Below, piece by piece: positions 15,916 through 25,801 of a stretch of DNA of 58,253 bases. Position 1 is the stretch's first letter. Every line of letters starts with the position of its first letter. The stretch is from positions 1 to 58,253 of the forward strand of contig JAEUHH010000033.1 in the NCBI GenBank assembly GCA_016795505.1, read 5' to 3'. The notes below the pieces were generated by a model. It was not told the DNA's origin. It was given only the letters and a program-made list of their open reading frames with translations, and made no database searches. Origin of the DNA: Verrucomicrobiales bacterium. GTDB taxonomy: Bacteria; Verrucomicrobiota; Verrucomicrobiia; Verrucomicrobiales; DEV007. The translations under genes and the position numbers were made by a program.

Positions 15916-16590
15916 GTGAACATGCCCCGCTTTCTCCCCGCCGCCCTCGCGACGCTCCTCTGGATCGCCGCCAGCACCGCCAGCCAGGCCCAGGTGGCGA
16001 TCTATCGCTTCGATTTCGAAAAGGAGGGGCCATCGATCAACTACGGCTTTTACGAGGAGGCCTGGGTGGTGGCCGACGCGGCGGGCGGCCCGGCTTCGTG
16101 GGTGCTGATGTTCCGCGAAGGCGCCCACCGCCGCTACATCGTGGTGGAGGACTTCGGCAGCCTCTTTTTCCCCAACAAAGGCCGGACGGTGGTCGGCGTG
16201 ATCTCGGCCGCCGCGGCATCGGGCACGCCGCAGACGACGTTCCTGGCCATCGGCGAGGTGGAGCAATCGGTGAAAGCGGGCAATGTGACGGTGAAGGTGC
16301 CCACAGAGATGAAAGGCTACGCCCTGTCGGCCGACGACGAGAGCGAGGTGCCGTTCACCAGCAACGAGGGTGACGTGGGCTACGCCGGGATCAGCACGAT
16401 GAAAGGCTCGCTGCAGGTGACGCGCACCGCCGATGCCAACAGCCGCAATCAATCGGTCGAGGACGCGCTGGCCGAGGTGGAGGCTTATGTGAAGCGGCGC
16501 GGCTACACCGAGTTCGTGGTCGCGGCGACAAATGACCAGCAACAGCAACAGGGTCAGCAGCAACAGCAACAGCAGCAGGCGAACCCCTGA
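15916..16590 (+). CDS. Secreted protein with poly-Gln tail, unknown function
   Basis: 224 residues from GTG 15916 (an ATG two codons on is an alternative). It has a signal peptide (FLPAALATLLWIAASTASQA). The mature body of about 180 residues is predicted beta-rich (VAIYRFDFEKEG, YIVVEDFGSLFFP, TTFLAIGEVEQ) with no known motif. The C-terminus is a Gln run (about 13 Gln in the last 20 residues) coded by mixed CAA/CAG, a likely slippage site. The next gene converges on it 15 nt away. Function unknown. Confidence 0.75.
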   Translation: MNMPRFLPAALATLLWIAASTASQAQVAIYRFDFEKEGPSINYGFYEEAWVVADAAGGPASWVLMFREGAHRRYIVVEDFGSLFFPNKGRTVVGVISAAAASGTPQTTFLAIGEVEQSVKAGNVTVKVPTEMKGYALSADDESEVPFTSNEGDVGYAGISTMKGSLQVTRTADANSRNQSVEDALAEVEAYVKRRGYTEFVVAATNDQQQQQGQQQQQQQQANP

Positions 16591-16605
16591 CCGACGGCGA
16601 GCGCG

Positions 16606-18188
<1,583 letters not shown>

Positions 18189-18192
<4 letters not shown>

Positions 18193-19400
18193 TGGGGCAT
18201 TCCCTCGTTCCAGATGATATGGGTGCCGCTCTTGCCGGGCACGACCACTTCCTTCCACCCGTTCCCGTCGAGATCGGCCACGCGGATCTGGAGCCCGATG
18301 CCGGGTCCCTTGCCGCGCTCGCCCTGATTGATGATCTGCTTGGTCCAAGAGAGGGTTTCCTTGTTCCAGTCGTAGTACTGGACCGTGATGGGATCCTCCG
18401 CACCGGGATCGCTGCCGGAGTGGGCGTAGTAGCGTTTGCCGGTGATCAGCTCGGGCTGGCCGTCGTTGTCGACATCCTCCCACGCCAGCGAATGGGCCTG
18501 GCTGAACTTGTCGTCGATCAGGTAGGTGCGCCAGGTGGTGGTGCCGTCACTTTGCGGCTCCAACTGCCGCTCCCACCAGAGTCCGTAGTTGTGGCCATTG
18601 GCCCGGATGATGTCATTGCGGCCATCCCCGTCGAGATCGACCACCAGCATGGGGCAGGACGCGTGGGGGAAGGTGAAGTCGTCATGGAAAGCCCACTCGC
18701 CCGAGAAAGGCCCGGCTTTGGGACGCTCGAACCACCCCTGCATGAACACGATGTCCTCCAGGCCGTCGCCATTGATGTCGCCGAAGCCCATGCCGTGGCC
18801 GTTGCGGCCCTGGCCGATGACGAAGCGCTCCATGGCGGGCTTGCCGTCGGCTCCCTTGGTGAAACGCCAGGCCTCGGTGGGATTGTCGGCTTTCCACGAA
18901 TTGACGATCATCTCCGGCGTGCCGTCTCCGTCGAGATCGCGCATGAAAGTGGCCTCGTTGTTTTTGCCGCCAGTATCGGCGAGCAGGTGGGCCTCCCAGC
19001 CGGTGGGGGCATCGTATTTGCCGGGGCCGGGATTGCGATACCAGAAGATGCCGGGCTGGGTGTAGGCCTGGGAGACCACGTCGAGGTAGCCGTCGCCGTC
19101 GACGTCGTGGAGATGGTCGGAATTGTTCTGGAGATAGTCTTTTCCGAAGGCTTCGAGGCGCCGCACCTTCTGCTGTTTGAAATCCGGCGCCTGGTACCAG
19201 TATTCGCCGGCCACCACGTCGGGCTTTCCATCCTTGTCGATGTCGCCCACGGCGATGCCTTCGTTGTTGTCCTTGTGCAGTTGCTGGACGCGCCACTTCA
19301 GTTTGGCGGCGGCGGCTTTTTTGCCGCCCTGCTGGGCGACGACGGCGCCGGCGGCGAGCGCGATGGATAGCGACAGAGCGAGGGGAAGCAGGGATTTCAT
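18189..19400 (-). CDS. Secreted FG-GAP/VCBS repeat protein
   Basis: 403 residues from ATG 19398-19400 (long in-frame upstream sequence lacks a plausible start and overlaps other genes). Signal peptide at residues 4-23. Repeats with calcium-binding loops follow: VGDIDKDGKPDVVAGEYWY, HDVDGDGYLDVVSQ, RDLDGDGTPEMIVNSW, GDINGDGLEDIVFMQ, VDLDGDGRNDIIRANG, EDVDNDGQPELITG, ADLDGNGWKEVVVPG. This is a complete seven-bladed FG-GAP propeller. It is the first gene of a two-gene unit with the sulfatase. It may bind glycans or the enzyme, but this is inferred from pairing only. Confidence 0.9.
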
Positions 19401-19551
19401 GCCGCGACGATACCACGGTCTCACCGGCTGCAAACTGCCGCGTTGCCGCCGCCGGCACGGTTTCCAGAAATGCCTTGACCATCTGCCGACCGAAACGGAC
19501 AGTCCCCCGCCGCTCACCGGGCGGCGCAGAGAACCTTCCTTACACAGTCTC

Positions 19552-19845
19552 ATGAGCAAAGAAAAATCCGCCCCCGCCGCCGCTGCGAACCCGCCGGCCA
19601 ACCAGAAGCTGCACCTCAAATACGAGTCCATGACGGCCGTGTTTGCCGACCATGTCGTGCTGAACAGCACAAACGGGGGCGTGATCCTCGACTTTGCCTC
19701 CTCGATCGTCAGCGATCCCGGCTCGGGCGACTCGACCATCCCGGTGCACACCCGCATCGCGATGACCCACCACGGCGCCGCGCAGTTGCTGCGCATGCTT
19801 TCCGGTCTGTTCACCCAGGCCGCGCCGAAAGAGGGAGAATCCTGA
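19552..19845 (+). CDS. DUF3467 family protein
   Basis: 97 residues. After a polar N-terminus (residues 1-20) it shows the DUF3467 pattern: MTAVFADHVVLNSTNGGVILDFAS, then VHTRIAMTHHGAAQLLRMLSGLF. Members are small cytoplasmic proteins of unknown role, common in bacteria. The gene is closed by an intrinsic terminator, so it is a separate unit from the polysaccharide block that follows. Confidence 0.85.
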   Translation: MSKEKSAPAAAANPPANQKLHLKYESMTAVFADHVVLNSTNGGVILDFASSIVSDPGSGDSTIPVHTRIAMTHHGAAQLLRMLSGLFTQAAPKEGES

Positions 19846-19856
19846 CCGCCACGGTC

Positions 19857-19881
19857 CCTCCACGCCCCCGTGGGGTTTTTT
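19857..19881 (+). terminator. Intrinsic terminator after the DUF3467 gene
   Basis: Stem CCACG / CGTGG with a C-rich loop, followed by GG and a run of six T. It starts 12 bases after the stop codon. Confidence 0.75.
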
Positions 19882-19901
19882 GACGCCGGCCGCTCCGGAG
19901 C

Positions 19902-21074
19902 ATGCGCGTGCTGATCGTCTGCAACGAATACCCGCCGGCCTCGCACGGCGGGATCGGTTCGGCGACCTTCGATCTCGCCTGCGAATTGCTGGCCTCGGGG
20001 ATCGACTTCGAGCTGGTGGGCATCATACCGCCCGCCACCTTCGAGCGCTTTTCCCTGCCGGTGCTGGATGAGCAGTACGGCTATCCAGTCCACCGCCTGC
20101 GAACGCCGGTTGGCAGTCGCCTGCCCTTCCCCGTCCAGGTCTGGGCCGATCGCCGGCGCCTGCGCCGCTGGATCTGGCGGCGTCATCGGGAAAAGCCCTT
20201 CGATCTCGTTTTTACCGACGATTACAACGGCATGCTCCCCTGGGGACCACCGCCGGGCAGTGTGCTGGTGGTGCGGCTGAATGGCAGCAATCTCGTCTAC
20301 GACTCCCTGATGCAGCGCGACGGCCAGCGGCGCATCTGGGATTGCGAGCGCCGCATGCTGAACCGGGCACGGCGCTGGATCGGTGTCTCGCGCTTTTTCC
20401 TCGACGAAACCCGCGCCCGCATCCCCGCTCCCGCCGGCACGGCGCTCTCCGTGCTGCCGAATCCGGTGGACACCGATCTGTTCTCCCCCGGCTCGGCCGA
20501 CGACATCTCGGTGCCCGGCCGCATCGTCTATCACAACACCCTCCACCGACGGAAGGGGATCTACGACCTGTTCGCCGCGCTGCCACAGGTCTTCGCCACC
20601 GTCCCGGAAGCCCACCTGGAAATTTACGGGGGAAAGGCCGACCTCCCCAAGATCCAGGAGTCGTTGCTCGGCCTGCTCCCCGCCGGCGACCGCGGACGGG
20701 TCGTCTTTTTCGGACGGGTGGACCGATACTCCGTCTTGCCGGGAGCCCTCGAAAAGGCGAGGGTCGCCTGCTATCCCTCGCATCTGGAGACATTCGGGAT
20801 CGCCCCCATCGAAGCCATGGCCATGCAGCGGGTCACCATCTATTCGGACTGCGGACCGGGTCGCGAGATCGTCACCCCCGGCGTCGACGGTCTGCTCTGC
20901 GAGCCGAAGAATCCCGCGTCCATCGCCCGCTGCCTCATTGGGGCCCTCACCCTGCCGGACGAAGCCCGCCTCGCCATGGGCCGCGCCGCCCGGCACACCG
21001 CGGTCAGCCGATTCGGCAAGACCGTCGTCTGCCGCGGCTATCTGGAACAATTTCGCGAAACACTCGACGCCTAG
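19902..21074 (+). CDS. Glycosyltransferase family 4 (GT-B)
   Basis: 390 residues. N-terminal acceptor domain with LIVCNEYPPASHGGIGSA. A donor-sugar domain follows from about residue 200 (VYHNTLHRRKGIYDLFAAL, LEIYGGKADLP). The family E-x7-E motif is in HLETFGIAPIEAMAMQ, followed by GREIVTPGVDGLLCEP. It is a cytoplasmic enzyme moving a sugar from a nucleotide donor to a growing surface glycan. First gene of the plus-strand polysaccharide block (19.9-25.3 kb). Confidence 0.93.
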   Translation: MRVLIVCNEYPPASHGGIGSATFDLACELLASGIDFELVGIIPPATFERFSLPVLDEQYGYPVHRLRTPVGSRLPFPVQVWADRRRLRRWIWRRHREKPFDLVFTDDYNGMLPWGPPPGSVLVVRLNGSNLVYDSLMQRDGQRRIWDCERRMLNRARRWIGVSRFFLDETRARIPAPAGTALSVLPNPVDTDLFSPGSADDISVPGRIVYHNTLHRRKGIYDLFAALPQVFATVPEAHLEIYGGKADLPKIQESLLGLLPAGDRGRVVFFGRVDRYSVLPGALEKARVACYPSHLETFGIAPIEAMAMQRVTIYSDCGPGREIVTPGVDGLLCEPKNPASIARCLIGALTLPDEARLAMGRAARHTAVSRFGKTVVCRGYLEQFRETLDA

Positions 21075-21113
21075 AGCCCCCATCCGTCTCCCCCACGCCC
21101 CTACCCTGCCCGA

Positions 21114-21767
21114 ATGACCTCACTGCTCCGTCCCCTCCGCAAGCTCTACCGCAGCCTCCTCGACAGCCGCGAGGAACTGCGCCTCCACCGGCTCAGCCAA
21201 CCCACGCCCGTCCTGGTCGACCGCGAGGAACTGCCCCTGCTACTCAACGTGCTGAACCTCCGTGGCGAGGGCGTCGAGATCGGCGTGCAGCGCGCCACCT
21301 TTTCCAGCCGCCTCCTCGATGGCTGGGCCGGAGCCCGGCTGCACTCGGTGGATCCCTGGCGCACCTTTGACGACCCCGCCTATGTCGATAAGGCCAACGC
21401 CGCGCAGGAGGTGCAGGACGCCATCTACGAGACCGCCCGGCAGCGCCTCGCCCGTTTCGGCGAACGGTCCGCCATCATCCGCGCCACCTCGGCCGAGGCC
21501 GCGCCGCGCTTCGCCGACCGGTCGCTCGACTTCGTCTATATCGACGCCCAGCATCACTACGAAGCCGTGTGCGAGGATATCGCCCTCTGGCATCCCAAAC
21601 TCAAGCCGGGCGGCATCCTGGCGGGCCACGACTACCTCGACGGCGTGGTGGCGGGCGATCTGTTCGGCGTGAAGCGGGCGGTGGATGAGTTCGCCGCCGC
21701 CGCCGGCCTGCCGGTGTGGGTCACGTTGGAAAAGGAATACGCCACCTGGATCTGCCGGATCCCCTGA
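21114..21767 (+). CDS. Class I methyltransferase (family 24 type)
   Basis: 217 residues. The core shows GVEIGVQRATFSSRLLD (SAM-binding loop), LHSVDPWRTFD, then LDFVYIDAQHHYEAVCEDI and LKPGGILAGHDYLDG, the signature layout of Methyltransf_24 proteins common in glycan loci. It probably methylates a sugar of the surface polysaccharide or its precursor. It lies between a glycosyltransferase and the flippase gene, with only 6 nt to the latter. Confidence 0.88.
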   Translation: MTSLLRPLRKLYRSLLDSREELRLHRLSQPTPVLVDREELPLLLNVLNLRGEGVEIGVQRATFSSRLLDGWAGARLHSVDPWRTFDDPAYVDKANAAQEVQDAIYETARQRLARFGERSAIIRATSAEAAPRFADRSLDFVYIDAQHHYEAVCEDIALWHPKLKPGGILAGHDYLDGVVAGDLFGVKRAVDEFAAAAGLPVWVTLEKEYATWICRIP

Positions 21768-21773
21768 CCGCCT

Positions 21774-23315
21774 TTGAGCCTCCGCCAAAAGCTGTTCACC
21801 ACCTCCGGGCTGAACCTCCTCGACTACGCGGTGCGGTTCGGCACCGTGCTGATCATTTCGCCCTTTCTGATCAATCAGCTGGGCAAGGAAACCTACGGCT
21901 TCTGGGTGGTGATGGTCTCGGTGATCGGCTACCTCGATCTCCTCGACCTCGGCCTTTCACAGACGGCCCTGCGCTACCTCAGCCGGTCGCTCGAGCAAAA
22001 ATCCGCCGATGGCTCGACTGGCAACTATTTCACCTACTTCGGCCGGCTTTACCTCCGCATCGGCTTCGGCTCCCTGCTGCTCACGATCCTGGGTGCATGG
22101 TCGGTCCCCTGGTTCGTCGATGATCCCGAGACCATCCGCCAGGCCCGCCTGGTCCTGCTGCTCACGGGCGTGCCGCTGAGTCTGGCCTTTTTCTTCCGGG
22201 TGCACCGCACCTTGATCCGCAGCCACGTGCTCTATGGCCGCACCATCGCCGCCGGCCTGCTGCGTACCGTGGTCTACACGGCGGGCATCCTCATCTTCAT
22301 CCCGCGCGATCCCCAGGTCACGACTCTCGCCATCATCTGGTCGGCCGGCATCGTGACCGAGCAGATCATCCTCGTCTGGTGGGCCCGCGACCTGGTGCCC
22401 GCCCGCGGCGACATCCGCCCCCTGCCCGCGGCCGAGCGACGCGAGGTCCGACACTTCGCCGGCAAAATGATCGGGTGGTCGATCGCCAGCTTCCTGCGCG
22501 GACGCATCGATTCGCAGATCCTTGCCGCCTACGTGTCCACCACGGCCGTTACCCACTACTCTGTCGGCTCGCGGTTCATCCAGATGTTCACCGACGTGGT
22601 GAATGCCATCTTCGGCGGCCATTTCCTCGCCGGGTTCGCCCGCGTCCACGCCCGCGACGGCCAGGCGGGCGCGGTGGACCTCTTTCTCTCCACTCTGCGC
22701 GCCTGCGCGCCGCTCGCCCTCGTCGCCGGGACCGCGATCTTCTTTCTCGGACCACCCTTCATCGACCGCTGGCTGGGCGAGGGCTTTGAGGAGTCCCACC
22801 TCGTCATCCGCATCCTCGCCATTCCGACCACCTTCATGCTGATGCAGTATCCGCTCGGCTCCTTCCTCGGCTCGCAGAACCGTCACGGCGCCATGGCCGC
22901 GGTCTCTTTCGCCGGCGGCCTGCTGAATCTCGTCGCCAGCCTCATTTTGGTTCGTTACCTCGGCTTTTCCGGTGTCATCGTCTCCACAGCGGCGGAACTG
23001 TCGCTCACCGCACTGGTCCTCTGGCCGGCGATCGCCCGCACAAAGGGCCGGGTGCCCCTGCTCGCCTACTCGCGCGCACTGTTCCTCCCCGTGCTCATCC
23101 TCCTGCCCGCCATCGTCGCCGGCGGTGCGCTGGTGCATTTCGTCCGGCCGACCACCTTCCCCTCGCTCATCGCCTGCGGCGCGGGCATGGGACTCGCTTT
23201 CCTGATCAACACCTGGGCGCTGCTGCTCACGCCGGCCGAGCGCGCCTACCTCGCCCGCTTCCGTCCGGGAAAAGGCCGCCGCCCCGATGACGACGCCCCC
23301 GCAGCTTCTGCTTGA
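21774..23315 (+). CDS. Polysaccharide flippase (Wzx/MATE-like)
   Basis: 513 residues from a TTG start 6 nt after the methyltransferase stop. About 14 hydrophobic helices. The N-terminal block LLDYAVRFGTVLIISPFLINQLGKETYGFWVV and the LDLGLSQTALRYLSR region are typical of polysaccharide biosynthesis (RfbX/Wzx) exporters of the MOP superfamily. It would flip lipid-linked sugar units across the inner membrane. The last residues are a short basic/acidic tail. Translation start is less certain because of the rare codon. Confidence 0.92.
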   Translation: MSLRQKLFTTSGLNLLDYAVRFGTVLIISPFLINQLGKETYGFWVVMVSVIGYLDLLDLGLSQTALRYLSRSLEQKSADGSTGNYFTYFGRLYLRIGFGSLLLTILGAWSVPWFVDDPETIRQARLVLLLTGVPLSLAFFFRVHRTLIRSHVLYGRTIAAGLLRTVVYTAGILIFIPRDPQVTTLAIIWSAGIVTEQIILVWWARDLVPARGDIRPLPAAERREVRHFAGKMIGWSIASFLRGRIDSQILAAYVSTTAVTHYSVGSRFIQMFTDVVNAIFGGHFLAGFARVHARDGQAGAVDLFLSTLRACAPLALVAGTAIFFLGPPFIDRWLGEGFEESHLVIRILAIPTTFMLMQYPLGSFLGSQNRHGAMAAVSFAGGLLNLVASLILVRYLGFSGVIVSTAAELSLTALVLWPAIARTKGRVPLLAYSRALFLPVLILLPAIVAGGALVHFVRPTTFPSLIACGAGMGLAFLINTWALLLTPAERAYLARFRPGKGRRPDDDAPAASA

Positions 23316-23353
23316 GGAATCTCCCGCCGCGCCAATCCTTTCCGCCGACACCC

Positions 23354-24463
23354 ATGACCGCCCCCACCGAGCCAGCCGCCCCCGCCCGCCCCACCGGCGG
23401 CGGACGCATCATGGCCCTCGATGCCATCCGCCAGGTCGCGGCCTTCATCGTGCTGGTGCAGCACTTCTTTGTGATCTTTGAGGTCAAAGCCCAGCCCTGG
23501 ATGCGGAACGGCCTGTTCGACGCCAAGGCGGCCGTCACCCTGTTCTTCGTGCTCAGCGGCTACGTGCTCGCCCTCAGCATCCGCCGCGAGCCGATCTCGC
23601 TGCGCGGCTATGTCAATTTCGGCATCCGACGCGTCCTGCGCCTCTACCCGATGCACTTCGCCGCCACCCTGCTCGCCCTGGTGGTGCTCGTTTGGGCCAG
23701 GGATCTCGGCGGTTACAGCCGGCCGCTCTCCATGCCGGTCGAATTCCTCCAGAGCGCCGGCAGCGAGGTGCGCCAGTGGCTGCTGCAGCTCACTCTTGTC
23801 GTTCCCGGGATGCGCTCGGATTTCGCCAATCCACCGGTGTGGACCCTCATGACCGAGGCCAAGGTCGCCATCGTCTTCCCCTTCCTCGCGTGGGCCATCC
23901 TCCGCTGGCATCCCGCGGCCGCCTGCGGCCTCGTCGCCGTGCTCGTGCTCGGCAGCGATTGGGCCGACCGGCATCTCGTCGGCACCGTGGCCCTGCTCGG
24001 ACAGTTCGCCCTCGGCGCCCTGCTTGCCCGACTGCCCCGCGAGGCGCTGAGCTCCTTCGGGCAGGGAAAATGGGCGCTGTGGCTCGCGGTCAGCCTCGGC
24101 CTCTATGCCGTGGTCAGCCTCCGCTACACCACCGCGAACGTCTGGATCGCCTACTACCTCGGCAGCTTTGGCGCCGCCGGTCTCATCATCGCCACCCTGC
24201 GCTGGGACTGGCTCAATGCCCGGCTCACCGCCCTCCAGCGCTTCTTTCGCGCCGACATTTCCTACGGACTCTACATCCTCCACTTTCCCCTCATGTTGTG
24301 GCTGCGCAAGCTCACCGGCGAGCAGGCCGTCACGCTCCTTTCCGGCACCCTGCTGTTCCTCGCCAGCTTCGTCCTCACCGTCATTCTCTCAGTCATCCTC
24401 ATGTACGTCGCCGAGCGTCCCGCCATCGCTCTGGGCAAGAAACTGACCTCGTCCGGCCGCTGA
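23354..24463 (+). CDS. Acyltransferase family 3 (OafA-like) membrane protein
   Basis: 369 residues from ATG 23354. An in-frame TTG 14 codons earlier that overlaps the flippase stop is possible. Ten hydrophobic segments. The family N-terminal motif is LDAIRQVAAFIVLVQHFF with the conserved catalytic-type His, followed by FFVLSGYVLAL and RRVLRLYPMHF. It likely transfers acetyl or another acyl group to surface sugars. Fits the neighbouring methyltransferase and flippase as a glycan-decorating enzyme. Confidence 0.92.
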   Translation: MTAPTEPAAPARPTGGGRIMALDAIRQVAAFIVLVQHFFVIFEVKAQPWMRNGLFDAKAAVTLFFVLSGYVLALSIRREPISLRGYVNFGIRRVLRLYPMHFAATLLALVVLVWARDLGGYSRPLSMPVEFLQSAGSEVRQWLLQLTLVVPGMRSDFANPPVWTLMTEAKVAIVFPFLAWAILRWHPAAACGLVAVLVLGSDWADRHLVGTVALLGQFALGALLARLPREALSSFGQGKWALWLAVSLGLYAVVSLRYTTANVWIAYYLGSFGAAGLIIATLRWDWLNARLTALQRFFRADISYGLYILHFPLMLWLRKLTGEQAVTLLSGTLLFLASFVLTVILSVILMYVAERPAIALGKKLTSSGR

Positions 24464-24502
24464 TTCATCCCTGCCATCTCCGCTTCCCTCCCCACTCGGT
24501 CC

Positions 24503-25318
24503 ATGGACTCCGGCATTCTCTACATCGCCCTCGGCGCTCCCTACCTGGAGGAGGCCCGCCGCTCCGCCGCCTCCGTCAAGCAGTCAAATCCCGGCCTGCC
24601 CATCGCCGTCATCACCGATCAGGCGGCCGATCCCGACGCCTGCTTCGACATCGTGCTCGCCCACGAGGCTTACCAACCCAGCGGAGACGAAAAATACCTC
24701 GCCCGCGACCGCGGCGCTTATTTCGTCAAGATCCTGCCCCTCCTCCGCTCACCCTTCCGCAAGACCGTGTTCCTCGACACCGACACCTGGGTGGCGGGAT
24801 CGCTCGCGCCCGTTTTCGATCTGCTGGAGTCCTACGAGGTGCTCGTCACCCCCTGCCACATCACCCACGACTACCGCTTCGAGATCGAAGCCGAGCCCTT
24901 CCGGTCCATCCCCGAAGCCTTCGGCTACTTCAACACCGGCTTTTTCGCCTACCGGCAAAGCCCCGGCGCCGAGTCGCTCATCCGCGAGTGGCAGCGCCTT
25001 TATGAGACCGAAGTCTCCCGCCATACCGTCAATGATCAGCCCGCCCTGCGCCTCGCTCTTTATCGCGAGCCCGTGCGCTTCCATGTCATCCCGCCGTGGT
25101 ACAACACCATCAGCTGGGCTCCATTCATCATTCCCGGCGGCGGCCGCGCCGTGATGATCCATGGCCGGAATCCCTGGCTGCAACGCTGGGCCGGTCATTT
25201 CCAGGCACCCCGCCCCGTGCCCATCGGTCCCCTGGACCTCCGGCTGCTGCTGCGCTTCCACCTCGCCCGCCTGCTCTACCTCATCGAGCGGAAATGGCCC
25301 TTCCGCCGACGCTCGTAG
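24503..25318 (+). CDS. DxD glycosyltransferase-like protein
   Basis: 271 residues. A GT-A-like fold: N-terminal ILYIALGAPYLEEARRSAAS, nucleotide-binding region LPIAVITDQ, then KTVFLDTDTWVAG with the DxD metal motif, EAFGYFNTGFFAYR, and HTVNDQPALRLAL. This resembles GT8-like or nucleotide-diphospho-sugar transferases of glycan clusters. The C-terminal 35 residues are basic and hydrophobic. It closes the plus-strand polysaccharide block. Confidence 0.82.
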   Translation: MDSGILYIALGAPYLEEARRSAASVKQSNPGLPIAVITDQAADPDACFDIVLAHEAYQPSGDEKYLARDRGAYFVKILPLLRSPFRKTVFLDTDTWVAGSLAPVFDLLESYEVLVTPCHITHDYRFEIEAEPFRSIPEAFGYFNTGFFAYRQSPGAESLIREWQRLYETEVSRHTVNDQPALRLALYREPVRFHVIPPWYNTISWAPFIIPGGGRAVMIHGRNPWLQRWAGHFQAPRPVPIGPLDLRLLLRFHLARLLYLIERKWPFRRRS

Positions 25319-25329
25319 GCTTGGCACGA

Positions 25330-25466
25330 TCAGGTTTGTGACCTCGCTTCAAAAATGGCCGGTAAGATTCGCCCCAGCAGTCTCTCGGAGCGCCATCTGT
25401 CAGAAACCCGGAAAAAAGCCTTCGGCCACTTGTCCTCCTTCCCGGTGATTCTTGGGGTTCAAGGCA
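25330..25466 (-). pseudogene. Possible decayed hicA toxin gene
   Basis: Downstream of the HicB-like gene the minus strand reads an ATG codon, then a stop at the third codon, then PRITGKE followed by AFFRV before the frame runs on with unrelated residues to TGA 25330. PRITGKE is the usual opening of HicA toxins, and AFFRV could be the GF-V block. The RNA-binding GSH motif is missing. I read it as a hicA remnant, but the match is only about ten residues. Confidence 0.35.
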
Positions 25467-25468
25467 TA

Positions 25469-25684
25469 CTAAATGCAGATGCGTTGGACGCCCACAAAGG
25501 TGGAAGGAACGAAGTCGTCATCCAGATCTTCGAGACACAATTCAATCACCTCCCGCACACGCTTCATCAGGGTATCGAGCGACTTCGCTTGGGTATGGCA
25601 GCCTCGAAGCTCAGGCACGGATGCGACGAAATAGCCTTCTGCATCCTGCTCAATGATGACGTTGAACTCTTGGGGCGGTTTCAC
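25469..25684 (-). CDS. HicB-like antitoxin (orphan)
   Basis: 71 residues from GTG 25684. Longer in-frame starts exist up to 25774. The sequence FNVIIEQDAEGYFVASVPELRGCHTQAKSLD, then TLMKRVREVIELCLEDLDDD, is the compact HicB/UPF0150 fold (partial RNase-H-like antitoxin domain). No DNA-binding helix-turn-helix follows, as in the short HicB class. A working HicA is not present beside it, only a possible remnant downstream. Confidence 0.75.
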   Translation of the reverse strand: MKPPQEFNVIIEQDAEGYFVASVPELRGCHTQAKSLDTLMKRVREVIELCLEDLDDDFVPSTFVGVQRICI

Positions 25685-25801
25685 TGAGCCAGTGTAGCTA
25701 TTCCACGATTGGAAACAATTCCTTTTGCGCTTCACGGCTACAGCCCCCTCCGGCACAACCCATTTCCGGCACAAACCTGTAAATCGACCTCGTCACCCCG
25801 C

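Noticed and set aside
25355..25687. A 110-residue plus-strand frame
   Set aside because: It is antisense to the HicB-like gene, whose family pattern is clear.
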